A stretch of DNA of 35,906 nt from Lachnospiraceae bacterium (lineage in GTDB: Bacteria; Bacillota; Clostridia; Lachnospirales; Lachnospiraceae). Below are positions 8,786 through 16,944 of the stretch, piece after piece; position 1 is the first letter of the stretch; the number at the start of each line of letters is the position of its first letter. The position numbers and the translations under genes are program-made. A model generated the notes under the pieces. That model saw only the letters and a program-made list of their open reading frames with translations. It had not been told where the DNA came from and did no database searches. Location of the stretch: contig JAGBCB010000011.1 in NCBI GenBank assembly GCA_017938145.1, positions 1 through 35,906 of the forward strand. The letters run 5' to 3'.

Positions 8786-9760
8786 ATGGAAATGTTAGTT
8801 TCTGTACTGTTGTTTGCGGTTGGCCTTGTCTTACTTATCAAGGGCGGCGACTGGTTCGTAGACGGTGCTTCCGGCATTGCTACCCGCTTCCATCTGCCTG
8901 ATATTGTGGTAGGTGCCACCGTAGTTTCCATCGGAACCACCTTACCCGAAGTAATGGTTTCCGCCACCGGTGCCCTGCAGGGTCAGGGTGCCATGGCTTA
9001 CGGTAACGCCATCGGTTCCATCATTTGTAACACAGCCCTCATTGCTGCAATTTCCGTTGCCTGCAATCCGGGTCCGGTTAATGTAAAAACCATGAAGATG
9101 CCTGTCTTATTCTTCTTCGGTTCCGCAACCCTGTACTGCTTAGCAGCTTACGGTCTTGGCGAATTCCCTCGCTGGATGGGCTTTGTTATGTTAGCCATCT
9201 TTGTGGTTTACACTTTATTAAATGTGCGTAACGGTTTAAAGAATCCAACCGAAAGCGAAGAAAATGACGCAGAAGAAAATAAAGAAAAGCCACTCTGGCA
9301 GCAATTACTTTTATTAGTTGTTGGTGCTGCTGTTATCGCAGTAGGTGCAAGACTCTTAGTTAACCACGGTACCATCATCGCAACAAAGCTTGGTGTTCCT
9401 GAAACCGTAATCGCCCTTACCTTTGTAGCACTTGGTACTTCCTTACCGGAACTTGTTACCACCATCACTTCCTTAAAGAAGGGCCGTGCTTCCCTTGGTA
9501 TCGGTAATGTAATCGGTGCAAACGTATTTAACTTAGTACTGGTTTCCGGTGTTGCCGTAACACTTGCTCCGTTTGAAGTACCTGTTGGTAAAACATTCTT
9601 CGGCATCAACTCTTCCTTAATTTTGGATATTCCGCTGATGCTGGTTGTAATGTTACTGTTAACCGTTCCTGCGTTAATGAAGAAAAAGCTGGGACGTTGG
9701 CAGGGTATCACACTGCTTTGCATTTACGCAGCATTCTGTATAAGCCAGTTCTTTTTATAA
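8786..9760 (+). CDS. Calcium/sodium:proton-type cation exchanger (CaCA family)
   Basis: Integral membrane exchanger of the CaCA superfamily (YrbG-like), which moves Ca2+ or a similar cation against Na+ or H+. The two inverted alpha-repeats are clear. The first has LPDIVVGATVVSIGTTLPE and the second has VPETVIALTFVALGTSLPE. Both contain the GT-T/S-LPE motif whose glutamate coordinates the ion. About ten hydrophobic segments are spread over 324 residues, with a charged cytoplasmic loop (ESEENDAEENKEK) in the middle. I chose the ATG at 8786 because AAAGGAG lies 9 nt upstream; an ATG at 8747 would add 13 hydrophilic residues and has poorer spacing. It is a single-gene unit with its own promoter and terminator. 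Confidence 0.92.
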   Translation: MEMLVSVLLFAVGLVLLIKGGDWFVDGASGIATRFHLPDIVVGATVVSIGTTLPEVMVSATGALQGQGAMAYGNAIGSIICNTALIAAISVACNPGPVNVKTMKMPVLFFFGSATLYCLAAYGLGEFPRWMGFVMLAIFVVYTLLNVRNGLKNPTESEENDAEENKEKPLWQQLLLLVVGAAVIAVGARLLVNHGTIIATKLGVPETVIALTFVALGTSLPELVTTITSLKKGRASLGIGNVIGANVFNLVLVSGVAVTLAPFEVPVGKTFFGINSSLILDIPLMLVVMLLLTVPALMKKKLGRWQGITLLCIYAAFCISQFFL

Positions 9761-9765
9761 AAGTC

Positions 9766-9826
9766 AAAAACCTCATCCCTTGCAGATTCCCCTGATTAGG
9801 AACTGCTCCGGGATGAGGTTTTTTAT
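9766..9826 (+). terminator. Rho-independent terminator of the exchanger gene
   Basis: AAACCTCATCCC pairs with GGGATGAGGTTT (12 bp) across a loop of about 30 nt, followed by TTTTTT. It begins 6 nt after the stop codon. Confidence 0.85.
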
Positions 9827-9833
9827 GTCCTGT

Positions 9834-9872
9834 GAACCGCCGACAGGTTTTACGAATTGATGTTGGCGGTTC
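9834..9872. repeat. Inverted repeat downstream of the toxin gene
   Basis: GAACCGCC (9834-9841) and GGCGGTTC (9865-9872) form a perfect 8-bp stem with a 23-nt loop. It lies between the exchanger terminator and the toxin stop codon. There is no T-run on either side, so it may slow 3' decay or be a weak terminator for the toxin transcript. Nothing else is seen in this gap. Confidence 0.5.
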
Positions 9873-9923
9873 CAAACAGTAACCTTGTTATTTTACATAT
9901 CAAACAAATTGGTTAATACTAAA

Positions 9924-10346
9924 TCATACCTCTTCTTCCAACATGCTGATAAAGTCATCGGGCAAAATAACTTTTACAGTGCCCTCCTTATAATCCTTTA
10001 TATTTCTGGTAACGATATAATCCATTTCCTTACTGGCAGCAACTTTCTCTACTACTGCATCCTCATAATCACTAATCGGAGAAGCCAGAGCTTCCACACA
10101 ATTTGCCGCGGTCACATCTAAAATACCAATAAGTGAATACAATTTACTCATTATCTGTTTTGACCCAGCTGTATCCTTCACAAACTTTCTTAACAGATAA
10201 TAGATATCCGTTGCAGAACTGGCTGTTATATACATATCCACGATATGATTCGCACCCATCAGAAAGATTTTTTCTGCACTCTTGTTCCAAGGTTCTCTGG
10301 AAGTAAGTGCATCAATAATTACGTTTGTATCTAACAGGATTTTCAA
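9924..10346 (-). CDS. PIN-domain toxin, VapC-like
   Basis: A 140-residue PIN-domain protein, predicted Mg2+-dependent RNase. It opens with KILLDTNVIIDAL, in which Asp6 is the first metal ligand, and has further acidic residues in SATDIYYL, DYEDAVVEKVA and the closing IVTRNIKDYKEG, in the order expected for PIN nucleases. It follows the antitoxin gene with a 3-nt gap, which fits tight coupling. VapC proteins typically cut tRNA or rRNA loops, but the target here cannot be read from sequence. It may also belong to the PIN_3-type subgroup found in Clostridia. Confidence 0.85.
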   Translation of the reverse strand: MKILLDTNVIIDALTSREPWNKSAEKIFLMGANHIVDMYITASSATDIYYLLRKFVKDTAGSKQIMSKLYSLIGILDVTAANCVEALASPISDYEDAVVEKVAASKEMDYIVTRNIKDYKEGTVKVILPDDFISMLEEEV

Positions 10347-10349
10347 TAC

Positions 10350-10562
10350 TTATACACCCAGCCTTTCTGCTCTTGCTTCATCCAGATCAGCATTCGCAGG
10401 TAAAATGCCAAATAAAGACTTAGCAACATCTACCCTGTCCTGATATGGATTGGTCAGCTTTGCCACTACTTTTCCATTCTTGGTGATGTAAATATCTTCG
10501 GTTGCCGACAAGAACAGATACTTGCCTAAATTATTTTTAAGTTCTGTTGCTGTAATTGACAT
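10350..10562 (-). CDS. Phd/YefM-like antitoxin
   Basis: A 70-residue protein starting MSITATELKNNLGKYL, followed by EDIYITKNGKVVAKL. This is the N-terminal DNA-binding pattern of the Phd/YefM fold. The short acidic tail, ADLDEARAERLGV, is of the kind that wraps the toxin. I chose the ATG at 10562 because AAAGGAAG precedes it and the promoter lies just upstream; a longer reading starting at 10637 would run through the promoter. It is the first gene of the pair and probably represses its own promoter together with the toxin. Confidence 0.86.
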   Translation of the reverse strand: MSITATELKNNLGKYLFLSATEDIYITKNGKVVAKLTNPYQDRVDVAKSLFGILPANADLDEARAERLGV

Positions 10563-10589
10563 AAAACCACTTCCTTTCTTCGTACTACT

Positions 10590-10618
10590 ATTATACACAA
10601 ATCGCACGATTTTATCAA
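10590..10618 (-). promoter_or_regulatory. Toxin-antitoxin promoter with palindromic operator in the spacer
   Basis: The minus strand reads TTGATA (10613-10618), a 17-bp spacer and TATAAT (10590-10595). The spacer contains the palindrome AAATCG-TG-CGATTT (10599-10612), which fills almost the whole interval between -35 and -10. A dimer bound there would exclude RNA polymerase, as expected for antitoxin autoregulation. Confidence 0.75.
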
Positions 10619-10702
10619 TGGTTTTGTTCGATTTCATATTAGTTTTATAAAACTACCAATATTACTTTACGGCTTGACCGTCAACTGCATTCGTAAAACA
10701 CG

Positions 10703-10820
10703 AATCATCCAAAACGTCTATCGACGTATTTTAAGAAAGGACTAGGGCACCCATAGACAACACAAGTTGTCCGGGTGCTCCTAGTCCTTTCTTAATGTGC
10801 TATCGCACTTTTGGATGATT
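10703..10820. repeat. Cloverleaf-like inverted-repeat element downstream of purL
   Basis: A perfect 12-bp outer stem (10703-10714 with 10809-10820) encloses three hairpins placed end to end. The first is ACGTC-TATC-GACGT (10714-10727). The second is a near-perfect hairpin of about 28 bp (10731-10746 with 10780-10795 for 16 bp, then 10747-10752 with 10773-10778, then 10756-10761 with 10766-10771). The third is GTGC-TATC-GCAC (10797-10808). The two small hairpins share the loop TATC. It starts 10 bp after the purL stop. There is no long T-run in the purL direction, so it is not a plain terminator. The remaining bases 10640-10702 hold no gene. Confidence 0.8.
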
Positions 10821-10830
10821 TAGTTTTATC

Positions 10831-13800
10831 TTACTTAAAGTATTCTACACCACTCTCAAAAATTCTCTGGTTCTGCTCGCCATAGATGTTGAGAGCTACA
10901 CCGTCACCACGACGCTCGGAGTGAGCCATCTTACCAAGTACACGGCCGTCCGGGCTGGTGATACCTTCGATTGCCCAGTAGGAAGCATTTGGATTGAAGT
11001 CTTCATCCATGGTTGGGTTGCCGTTAAGATCAACGTACTGGGTAGCAATCTGACCGTTAGCAGCTAACTTCTCTAACCATTCCTTGCTTGCTACGAAACG
11101 TCCTTCACCATGGGAAGCAGGTACAGCATAAACGCCGCCAAGCTCTGCCTTCATAAGCCATGGGGACTTGTTGGTAACAACCTTGGTGTAAACGGACTTG
11201 GAAATGTGGCGTCCGATGTTGTTTCTTGTTAAGGTTGGGGAATCATCCTTCTGAGGAGTGATTTCGCCGTATGGTACCAGACCAAGCTTGATGATAGCCT
11301 GGAAACCGTTACAGATACCAAGAGCAAGACCATCTCTTTCCTTAAGAAGAGCGTTAACTGCGTCGGTAATCTTTGCATTCTGGAATGCAGTTGCAATGAA
11401 CTTACCAGAGCCGTCAGGCTCGTCACCTGCGGAGAAGCCGCCCGGGAACATAAGAATCTGAGCTTCGTTGATAGCCTTTTCGAAAGCAAGTACAGATTCT
11501 CTGATGTCTGCTTCGTTTCTATTCTTGAATACTACAGTATTTACATTAGCACCTGCTGCTTCGAACGCACGAAGGGTATCGTACTCACAGTTGGTACCCG
11601 GGAATACCGGAATAAATACGGTAGGCTTTGCAACCTTGTTCTTTGCTGTGTAGATGGTCTTTGCGTCAAAGAGTACCTTTGGAGCTTCTGTTTCCTTCAC
11701 CTTGGAACGGGTTGGGAATACTCTTTCTAAGGTATCAGTCCATGCTGCAATAGCATCATCCATGGAAACCTTTGCGTTGCCGTAAACAAATGCAGATTCT
11801 TCTGTTACTTCACCAACTACATAGTAGTTTACGCCTGCTGCGTCAAGTTTAGCAACGTCGGAAACTTCTGCAAGGATTTCGCCGTAAGCAGGAGCAAATA
11901 ATGCCTCTTCGGAAGTGCAACCCGCACAAATCTTTGCACCGAGCTTGTTACCAAAGCCCATCTTGCTGACTGCTTCTGCAATACCCTTTGCGCCAAGAGC
12001 ATACATGGAAGCGATGACACCTTCTCTAGCCAAAGCGGTAATCTTTGTCATCTGAGCCATGAAGTCTTCGTAGTCAGGTAAGCTGTACGCATCCTTCTTC
12101 ATGCCGAACTTCACAATCTTGTTGCCTGCCTTCTTAAATTCACCTGTGATAACATCGCCGGTCTTTGCAATATCCACTGCAAAGGATACTAATGTTGGAG
12201 GTACGTCGATATCCTGGAAGGTACCGGACATACTGTCCTTACCACCAATGGAAGGAAGACCAAGCTTCATCTGAGCTTCATATGCACCAAGAAGTGCTGC
12301 TAAAGGCTCACCCCAACGCTTAGGGTCGTTACCTAAACGACGGAAGTACTCCTGGAAGGTGAAACGGATCTTTGTATGGTCACCACCTGCTGCTACAATC
12401 TTAGCAACGGAGGAAATTACTGCATAAGCTGCACCATGGTATGGGCTCCAGCTGGATAAATATGGGTCAAAGCCGTAGCTCATCATGGTTACGGTGTCGC
12501 ACTTGCCGCGGAGAACCGGAAGCTTTGCCACCATGGTCTGTACCGGTGTTAACTGATACTTACCGCCGTATGGCATGGTAACGGTGGATGCACCGATGGA
12601 GGAGTCGAACATTTCAACCAAGCCCTTCTTGGAGCAGGAGTTAAGGTCAGCAAGCATTGCCAGCCATTCCTTTTCGATTCCTTCCTTGCCTGCAAGAACG
12701 CCTTCATTCTTAGCCAGCTTCTTATTGGTACGTGCTGCTGCGTAATCAGCACCCTTGTTGAAGTAGTTGTCTTCTGCCTTTGGCATAGTAACCACTGCGG
12801 TTGTTTCCTGATGAGCACCGTTGGTGTCAAGGAACTTTCTTGCAATGTTAACGATTTTCTTGCCTCTCCAGGAAAGAACCAGTCTCTTTTCTTCTGTTAC
12901 AACTGCTACAGGAACTGCTTCTAAGTTTTCTTCTGCTGCAAATGCAAGCATTGCGTCAACATCCTTTGCCTCAACAACAATTGCCATACGCTCCTGGGAT
13001 TCGGAGATAGCAAGTTCTGTTCCGTCAAGACCTGCGTACTTCTTTGGAACCTTGTCAAGGTCTACTCTGAGACCATCAGCCAGTTCACCGATAGCAACGG
13101 AAACACCGCCGGCACCGAAGTCGTTACACTTCTTGATAAGCTTGGTAACTTCTTCACGGCGGAATAATCTCTGAAGCTTACGCTCGGTAGGAGCATTACC
13201 CTTCTGAACTTCTGCACCGCAGGTAGCGATGGATTCGGTAGTATGAGCCTTGGAGGAGCCTGTTGCACCGCCGCAGCCGTCACGACCGGTACGTCCACCC
13301 ATTAAGATGATGATATCGCCCGGATCGGAATTTTCTCTAATTACATTTCTTCTTGGAGCGGCACCCATAACAGCACCGATTTCCAGTCTCTTTGCCACAT
13401 AGTTTGGATGATAAATTTCATCAACTAAACCTGTAGCCAGACCAATCTGGTTACCATAGGAGCTGTAACCGTTAGCAGCACCGGTAACAATCTTTCTCTG
13501 AGGAAGCTTACCGGATAAGGTATCCTTAATCGCTACGGTTGGGTCAGCTGCACCGGTAACACGCATAGCCTGATATACATAACCACGGCCGCTCAGTGGG
13601 TCACGGATAGCACCGCCGAGGCAGGTAGCCGCACCACCGAATGGTTCGATTTCGGTTGGATGGTTGTGGGTTTCGTTCTTGAAGAATACTAACCATTCTT
13701 CGGTCTTACCGTCGATTTCTACAGGAACGATGATGGAGCAGGCATTGATTTCATCGGATACTTCCATATCCTCTAACTTACCGTCTGCTCTCAGCTGCTT

Positions 13801-14649
13801 CATGGCAAATACAGCAAGGTCCATTAAGCAGACAAACTTATCGTCACGGCCGGCATACATAACTTCACGGCTCTTTAAGTAGTGATTGTAAGCAGCCTCG
13901 ATTGGAGCCTTGTAATCGCCGTCTTCGAAAGTAACGCTGGTTAATTCGGTGGAGAAGGTGGTATGGCGGCAGTGGTCAGACCAGTAAGTATCCAGTACGC
14001 GGATTTCGGTAACGGATGGATCTCTCTTCTCTTCGTTCTTGAAATAATTCTGGATATGTAAGAAATCCTTGAAGGTCATGGCAAGACCTAAGGAATCGTA
14101 AAGTGCCTTAAGTTCAGCTTCCGGCATATCCTTGAAACCATTGTAGATGATAACATCGGCAGGATCTTCGAATACAGTGTTCAGTGTTTCCGGCTTAACT
14201 TCGGATGCTGCACGGGAGTCAACCGGGTTAATGCAGTATCTCTTGATTGCTTCTACCTCTGCCTCGGTAACGTCACCGCTGAGAACGTAAGTAGTAGCAC
14301 TGCGGATCACAGGTTCTTCGGTTTCGTTTAAGAGCTTTACACACTGCTCTGCAGAGTCTGCTCTCTGGTCGAACTGGCCAGGAAGATATTCTACGGAGAA
14401 TATCTTATCTCCTGCCTTTGTTTCGAAGTTTTCTTCATATACATAGTCAACAGGAGGCTCAGAAAACACGGTAACTAATGCTTTCTTATAAGTTTCCTCA
14501 CTTACATTTTCCACATCGTAGCGCACAAGAACACGAACACCGGACACAGTCTGGATGTTTAAGTATTCTTTGATTTCATTCATGAGTTCTTCGGCTCTAA
14601 CCGCGTAGGCCGGCTTCTTCTCGGCATAAACTCTTCTTACATTAGCCAT
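10831..14649 (-). CDS. purL: Phosphoribosylformylglycinamidine synthase, single-chain form
   Basis: Fourth step of purine synthesis: FGAR, ATP and glutamine give FGAM. The 1272-residue length shows the fused form, with an N-terminal PurS-like region, two AIRS-type synthase halves and a C-terminal class I glutaminase; Bacillus splits these into PurS, PurL and PurQ. Visible motifs are SDHCRHTTF (about 230), NETHNHPTEIEPFGGAATCLGG, GKDSMSGTF in the second half, PVFPGTNCEYD at the start of the glutaminase, and the catalytic triad Cys1113 (GICNGF) with His1243 and Glu1245 (AHSER). AAGGAGG lies 6 nt before the ATG. It stands alone on the minus strand, divergent from a LysR regulator, so it is likely controlled separately from other pur genes, none of which are in the window. 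Confidence 0.97.
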   Translation of the reverse strand: MANVRRVYAEKKPAYAVRAEELMNEIKEYLNIQTVSGVRVLVRYDVENVSEETYKKALVTVFSEPPVDYVYEENFETKAGDKIFSVEYLPGQFDQRADSAEQCVKLLNETEEPVIRSATTYVLSGDVTEAEVEAIKRYCINPVDSRAASEVKPETLNTVFEDPADVIIYNGFKDMPEAELKALYDSLGLAMTFKDFLHIQNYFKNEEKRDPSVTEIRVLDTYWSDHCRHTTFSTELTSVTFEDGDYKAPIEAAYNHYLKSREVMYAGRDDKFVCLMDLAVFAMKQLRADGKLEDMEVSDEINACSIIVPVEIDGKTEEWLVFFKNETHNHPTEIEPFGGAATCLGGAIRDPLSGRGYVYQAMRVTGAADPTVAIKDTLSGKLPQRKIVTGAANGYSSYGNQIGLATGLVDEIYHPNYVAKRLEIGAVMGAAPRRNVIRENSDPGDIIILMGGRTGRDGCGGATGSSKAHTTESIATCGAEVQKGNAPTERKLQRLFRREEVTKLIKKCNDFGAGGVSVAIGELADGLRVDLDKVPKKYAGLDGTELAISESQERMAIVVEAKDVDAMLAFAAEENLEAVPVAVVTEEKRLVLSWRGKKIVNIARKFLDTNGAHQETTAVVTMPKAEDNYFNKGADYAAARTNKKLAKNEGVLAGKEGIEKEWLAMLADLNSCSKKGLVEMFDSSIGASTVTMPYGGKYQLTPVQTMVAKLPVLRGKCDTVTMMSYGFDPYLSSWSPYHGAAYAVISSVAKIVAAGGDHTKIRFTFQEYFRRLGNDPKRWGEPLAALLGAYEAQMKLGLPSIGGKDSMSGTFQDIDVPPTLVSFAVDIAKTGDVITGEFKKAGNKIVKFGMKKDAYSLPDYEDFMAQMTKITALAREGVIASMYALGAKGIAEAVSKMGFGNKLGAKICAGCTSEEALFAPAYGEILAEVSDVAKLDAAGVNYYVVGEVTEESAFVYGNAKVSMDDAIAAWTDTLERVFPTRSKVKETEAPKVLFDAKTIYTAKNKVAKPTVFIPVFPGTNCEYDTLRAFEAAGANVNTVVFKNRNEADIRESVLAFEKAINEAQILMFPGGFSAGDEPDGSGKFIATAFQNAKITDAVNALLKERDGLALGICNGFQAIIKLGLVPYGEITPQKDDSPTLTRNNIGRHISKSVYTKVVTNKSPWLMKAELGGVYAVPASHGEGRFVASKEWLEKLAANGQIATQYVDLNGNPTMDEDFNPNASYWAIEGITSPDGRVLGKMAHSERRGDGVALNIYGEQNQRIFESGVEYFK

Positions 14650-14715
14650 GATAATCCTCCTTGTTTCCTTACAAATTCGTTAGTAATATTTTGTGGGTAT
14701 CCACCCTTGATACTA

Positions 14716-14744
14716 ATTTTACCACAGAGTTTATTATTATGGAA
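14716..14744 (-). promoter_or_regulatory. Candidate extended -10 promoter of purL
   Basis: The minus strand has TGGTAAAAT (TAAAAT at 14716-14721) with TG one base upstream. A poor -35 (TTTCCA) lies 18 bp further up. The predicted leader is about 60 nt. The weak -35 beside a palindrome fits an activator-dependent promoter. Confidence 0.4.
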
Positions 14745-14760
14745 ATTAATAAATATTAAT
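14745..14760. promoter_or_regulatory. Palindrome in the purL-lysR intergenic region, candidate LysR-type site
   Basis: ATTAATA-AA-TATTAAT, a perfect 7-2-7 inverted repeat in the 173-bp gap between divergent purL and the LysR gene. Relative to the candidate purL start it falls at about -36 to -51. An ATTATAAT at 14784-14791 could serve as the -10 of the LysR gene. Confidence 0.5.
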
Positions 14761-14822
14761 GCTTTTATTATTTTCACTTATGTATTATAATAAAAGCAGA
14801 CTAAAACTAAAAGGAGGCCCCC

Positions 14823-15719
14823 ATGGACGTTAACTATGAACTTTACAAAGTATTTTATCATGTAGCAAAATCCTTAAGTTTCTCCGATGCTGCCCAGGAA
14901 CTTTTCATTTCCCAATCGGCAGTCAGCCAGTCTGTCAAGGTGCTGGAGCGCCGTCTCGGCCAGACACTGTTTACCCGCAGCACAAAAAAAGTTTCCCTCA
15001 CCAAAGAAGGAGAAATTTTATTCAAACATATTGAACCGGCCATCAACCTGATTGTAAAAGGAGAAGGCCAGCTTCTTTCCGCCAAGGAATCCGGCGGCGT
15101 CCAGTTGCGTATTGCAGCCAACGACACCATCTGCCGTTATTATCTGGTACCATACCTGAATGAATTTCATAAAAAGTATCCGGATGTGCATATTAAAATT
15201 ATCAACGCTTCTTCCCAGCATTGCGCTTCTTATTTAGACGGCAACCGGGTAGACTTAATTATTACCAATTCTCCGAATCCGGCATTAAACAATGTCATGG
15301 ATATTACCACAATAAAAGAATTCCGGGATGTTTTCATTGCAGACCGTACCGCTTATCCTTTCGAAGATAAAGAACTGATCCTGCGTGAATTATCCTCCCT
15401 GCCAATTCTTATGTTGGAGAAAAACTCCACCACCAGCGTCTTTTTGCACGAGCAGTTTTTAAGCCACTCCATCGACCTGGCTCCTGCCATTGAGCTAAGC
15501 AGTAACGATTTATTAATCGATTTGGCTTCCATCGGTCTGGGCATTGCTTTTGTGCCGGATTACTGCATTACAGAACATACACCAACGAATCTGTATGCCT
15601 TAAAAATCAAAGACGCCATCCCTGCCCGTAAACTGGTAGCAGCCTATGATTCCGCTCTGCCGTTAACAGAGCCGGCCAAATTCCTGTTAGACCTGATGCA
15701 GGGAAAAAACTCCGAATAA
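14823..15719 (+). CDS. LysR-family transcriptional regulator
   Basis: A 298-residue LysR-type regulator. The N-terminal winged helix-turn-helix is clear: LSFSDAAQELFISQSAVSQSVKVLE (about residues 19-43, split here as LSFSDAAQELFISQSA and VSQSVKVLE), followed by RRLGQTLFTRSTKKVSLTKEG. Residues about 90-290 form the effector-binding domain, with the LRIAANDTICRYYLVPYL start. AAAAGGAGG lies just before the ATG. It is divergent from purL, the usual layout for a LysR target, and is followed by a HAD phosphatase and luxS on the same strand, 16 and 43 bp apart. The effector is unknown. The site at 14745-14760 is the best candidate operator. Confidence 0.93.
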   Translation: MDVNYELYKVFYHVAKSLSFSDAAQELFISQSAVSQSVKVLERRLGQTLFTRSTKKVSLTKEGEILFKHIEPAINLIVKGEGQLLSAKESGGVQLRIAANDTICRYYLVPYLNEFHKKYPDVHIKIINASSQHCASYLDGNRVDLIITNSPNPALNNVMDITTIKEFRDVFIADRTAYPFEDKELILRELSSLPILMLEKNSTTSVFLHEQFLSHSIDLAPAIELSSNDLLIDLASIGLGIAFVPDYCITEHTPTNLYALKIKDAIPARKLVAAYDSALPLTEPAKFLLDLMQGKNSE

Positions 15720-15735
15720 CAGAAAGGAAAATCCT

Positions 15736-16356
15736 ATGATTGACAGTATCATTTTTGACTTAGACGGCACCATGTGGGATACCACAGATGACGCTGCGAG
15801 AATCTGGAGCGAGGTTGCAAAACGCTACCCGGACGTTACCGATGAAATAACCGGACCAAAGTTAAAGTCCTTATACGGTCTTCCTCTGGTTGATATCGCC
15901 GTTAAGCTTTTCACCAGCGTACCGGCAGAGCGCGGCATTGAAATCATGAGAGTCTGTGTTGTGGAACAATGCCCATACCTTACCGAGCACGGCGGTATTC
16001 TCATCGGAAACATCGAAGACACCTTAAAGAAACTTTCCCTAAAATACAAGCTGTTCATTGTCAGCAACTGTGAAGACGGTTATATCCAGTCTTACTTGGA
16101 AGGCCACGATTTCGGAAAATATTTTACCGACTTTGCCTGCCCGGGAACTACCGGCTTATTAAAGGGCGACAACATCAAGCTTATGGTAGAACGCCATAAT
16201 CTGCAGGCTCCTGTCTACGTGGGTGATACCTATGGTGACCAGACCGCCGCAGAAGAAGCAGGTGTGCCGTTTGCCTTTGCTGCATACGGTTTTGGCGAAG
16301 CAACCAAATTCGACTACAAGCTTTCTTCCTTTGAAGAGCTGGCTGAAATCTTCTAA
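15736..16356 (+). CDS. HAD-superfamily hydrolase, phosphoglycolate phosphatase-like
   Basis: A 206-residue HAD subfamily IA phosphatase. Motif I is FDLDGTMWDTT (residues 8-18, nucleophile Asp8 or its neighbour Asp10 in DxD), motif II is IVSNCEDG (about 109-116), motif III has the lysine in LLKGDN, and motif IV is YVGDTYGDQ. The alpha-helical cap at about 15-85 is of the small C1 type. The start has AGAAAGGA upstream. The gene lies between the LysR regulator and luxS, probably on one transcript. The substrate is not determined; members act on phosphoglycolate, sugar phosphates or nucleotides. Confidence 0.88.
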   Translation: MIDSIIFDLDGTMWDTTDDAARIWSEVAKRYPDVTDEITGPKLKSLYGLPLVDIAVKLFTSVPAERGIEIMRVCVVEQCPYLTEHGGILIGNIEDTLKKLSLKYKLFIVSNCEDGYIQSYLEGHDFGKYFTDFACPGTTGLLKGDNIKLMVERHNLQAPVYVGDTYGDQTAAEEAGVPFAFAAYGFGEATKFDYKLSSFEELAEIF

Positions 16357-16399
16357 TCTGCATTGTTTAACACATACGTTCATAAGAAAGGAACCAAAC

Positions 16400-16879
16400 A
16401 TGAAACCAATTGCAAGTTTTACTATAAATCATTTAACCCTGCTGCCGGGCATTTATGTTTCAAGGAAAGACAAGGTTGGCGAAGAAACTATCACAACCTT
16501 CGATATCCGCATGACCCGTCCGAATTTTGAACCGGTCATGAACACCGCAGAGCTCCACACTATCGAACATCTGGCAGCAACTTTCCTTAGGAACCACGCG
16601 GAATTTGGCTCCAAGGTAGTTTACTTTGGTCCGATGGGCTGTCGCACCGGCTGCTATCTCTTACTGGCCGGCGACTATGCATCCAAAGATATCGTTCCTC
16701 TCATGAAGGAACTGTTTACCTTTATCCGCGACTACAAAGAAGAAGTTCCGGGGGCTTCCGCCATTGCCTGTGGCAACTATCTGGACATGAATCTCCCAAT
16801 GGCAAATTACCTGGCAGATAAGTTTTTAAACGAAGTTTTAAATAATATTTCCGAAGAACGTTTGGTATATCCGGACTAA
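16400..16879 (+). CDS. luxS: S-ribosylhomocysteine lyase
   Basis: LuxS splits S-ribosylhomocysteine into homocysteine and DPD, the precursor of autoinducer-2, as part of the activated methyl cycle. The 159-residue protein has the metal site HTIEH (His53 and His57, with the catalytic Glu56) and Cys124 in AIACGNY, plus the catalytic Cys81 in MGCRTGCY. AAAGGA lies 7 nt before the ATG at 16400, which I use instead of a longer in-frame reading that starts inside the HAD gene. The companion gene pfs/mtnN is not adjacent. A strong terminator follows. Confidence 0.97.
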   Translation: MKPIASFTINHLTLLPGIYVSRKDKVGEETITTFDIRMTRPNFEPVMNTAELHTIEHLAATFLRNHAEFGSKVVYFGPMGCRTGCYLLLAGDYASKDIVPLMKELFTFIRDYKEEVPGASAIACGNYLDMNLPMANYLADKFLNEVLNNISEERLVYPD

Positions 16880-16893
16880 GTTCCTGCATATAG

Positions 16894-16924
16894 TAAAGAG
16901 AGAGCATCCTGCTCTCTCTTTATT
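16894..16924 (+). terminator. Rho-independent terminator of the lysR-HAD-luxS unit
   Basis: AAAGAGAGAGCA and TGCTCTCTCTTT form a perfect 12-bp stem with a 3-nt loop, then TATT. It lies 15 nt after the luxS stop. Confidence 0.85.
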
Positions 16925-16944
16925 GCATAAGGAGGATAACTGCC

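Noticed and set aside
10640-10702. Small gene between the antitoxin and the cloverleaf element
   Set aside because: No ribosome binding site or reading frame of note. CGTAAAACACG is only a short imperfect repeat.
16223-16399. Longer N-terminus of LuxS (starting at 16223)
   Set aside because: The upstream part overlaps the HAD gene. The ATG at 16400 has AAAGGA 7 nt before it and gives the standard LuxS start and length.
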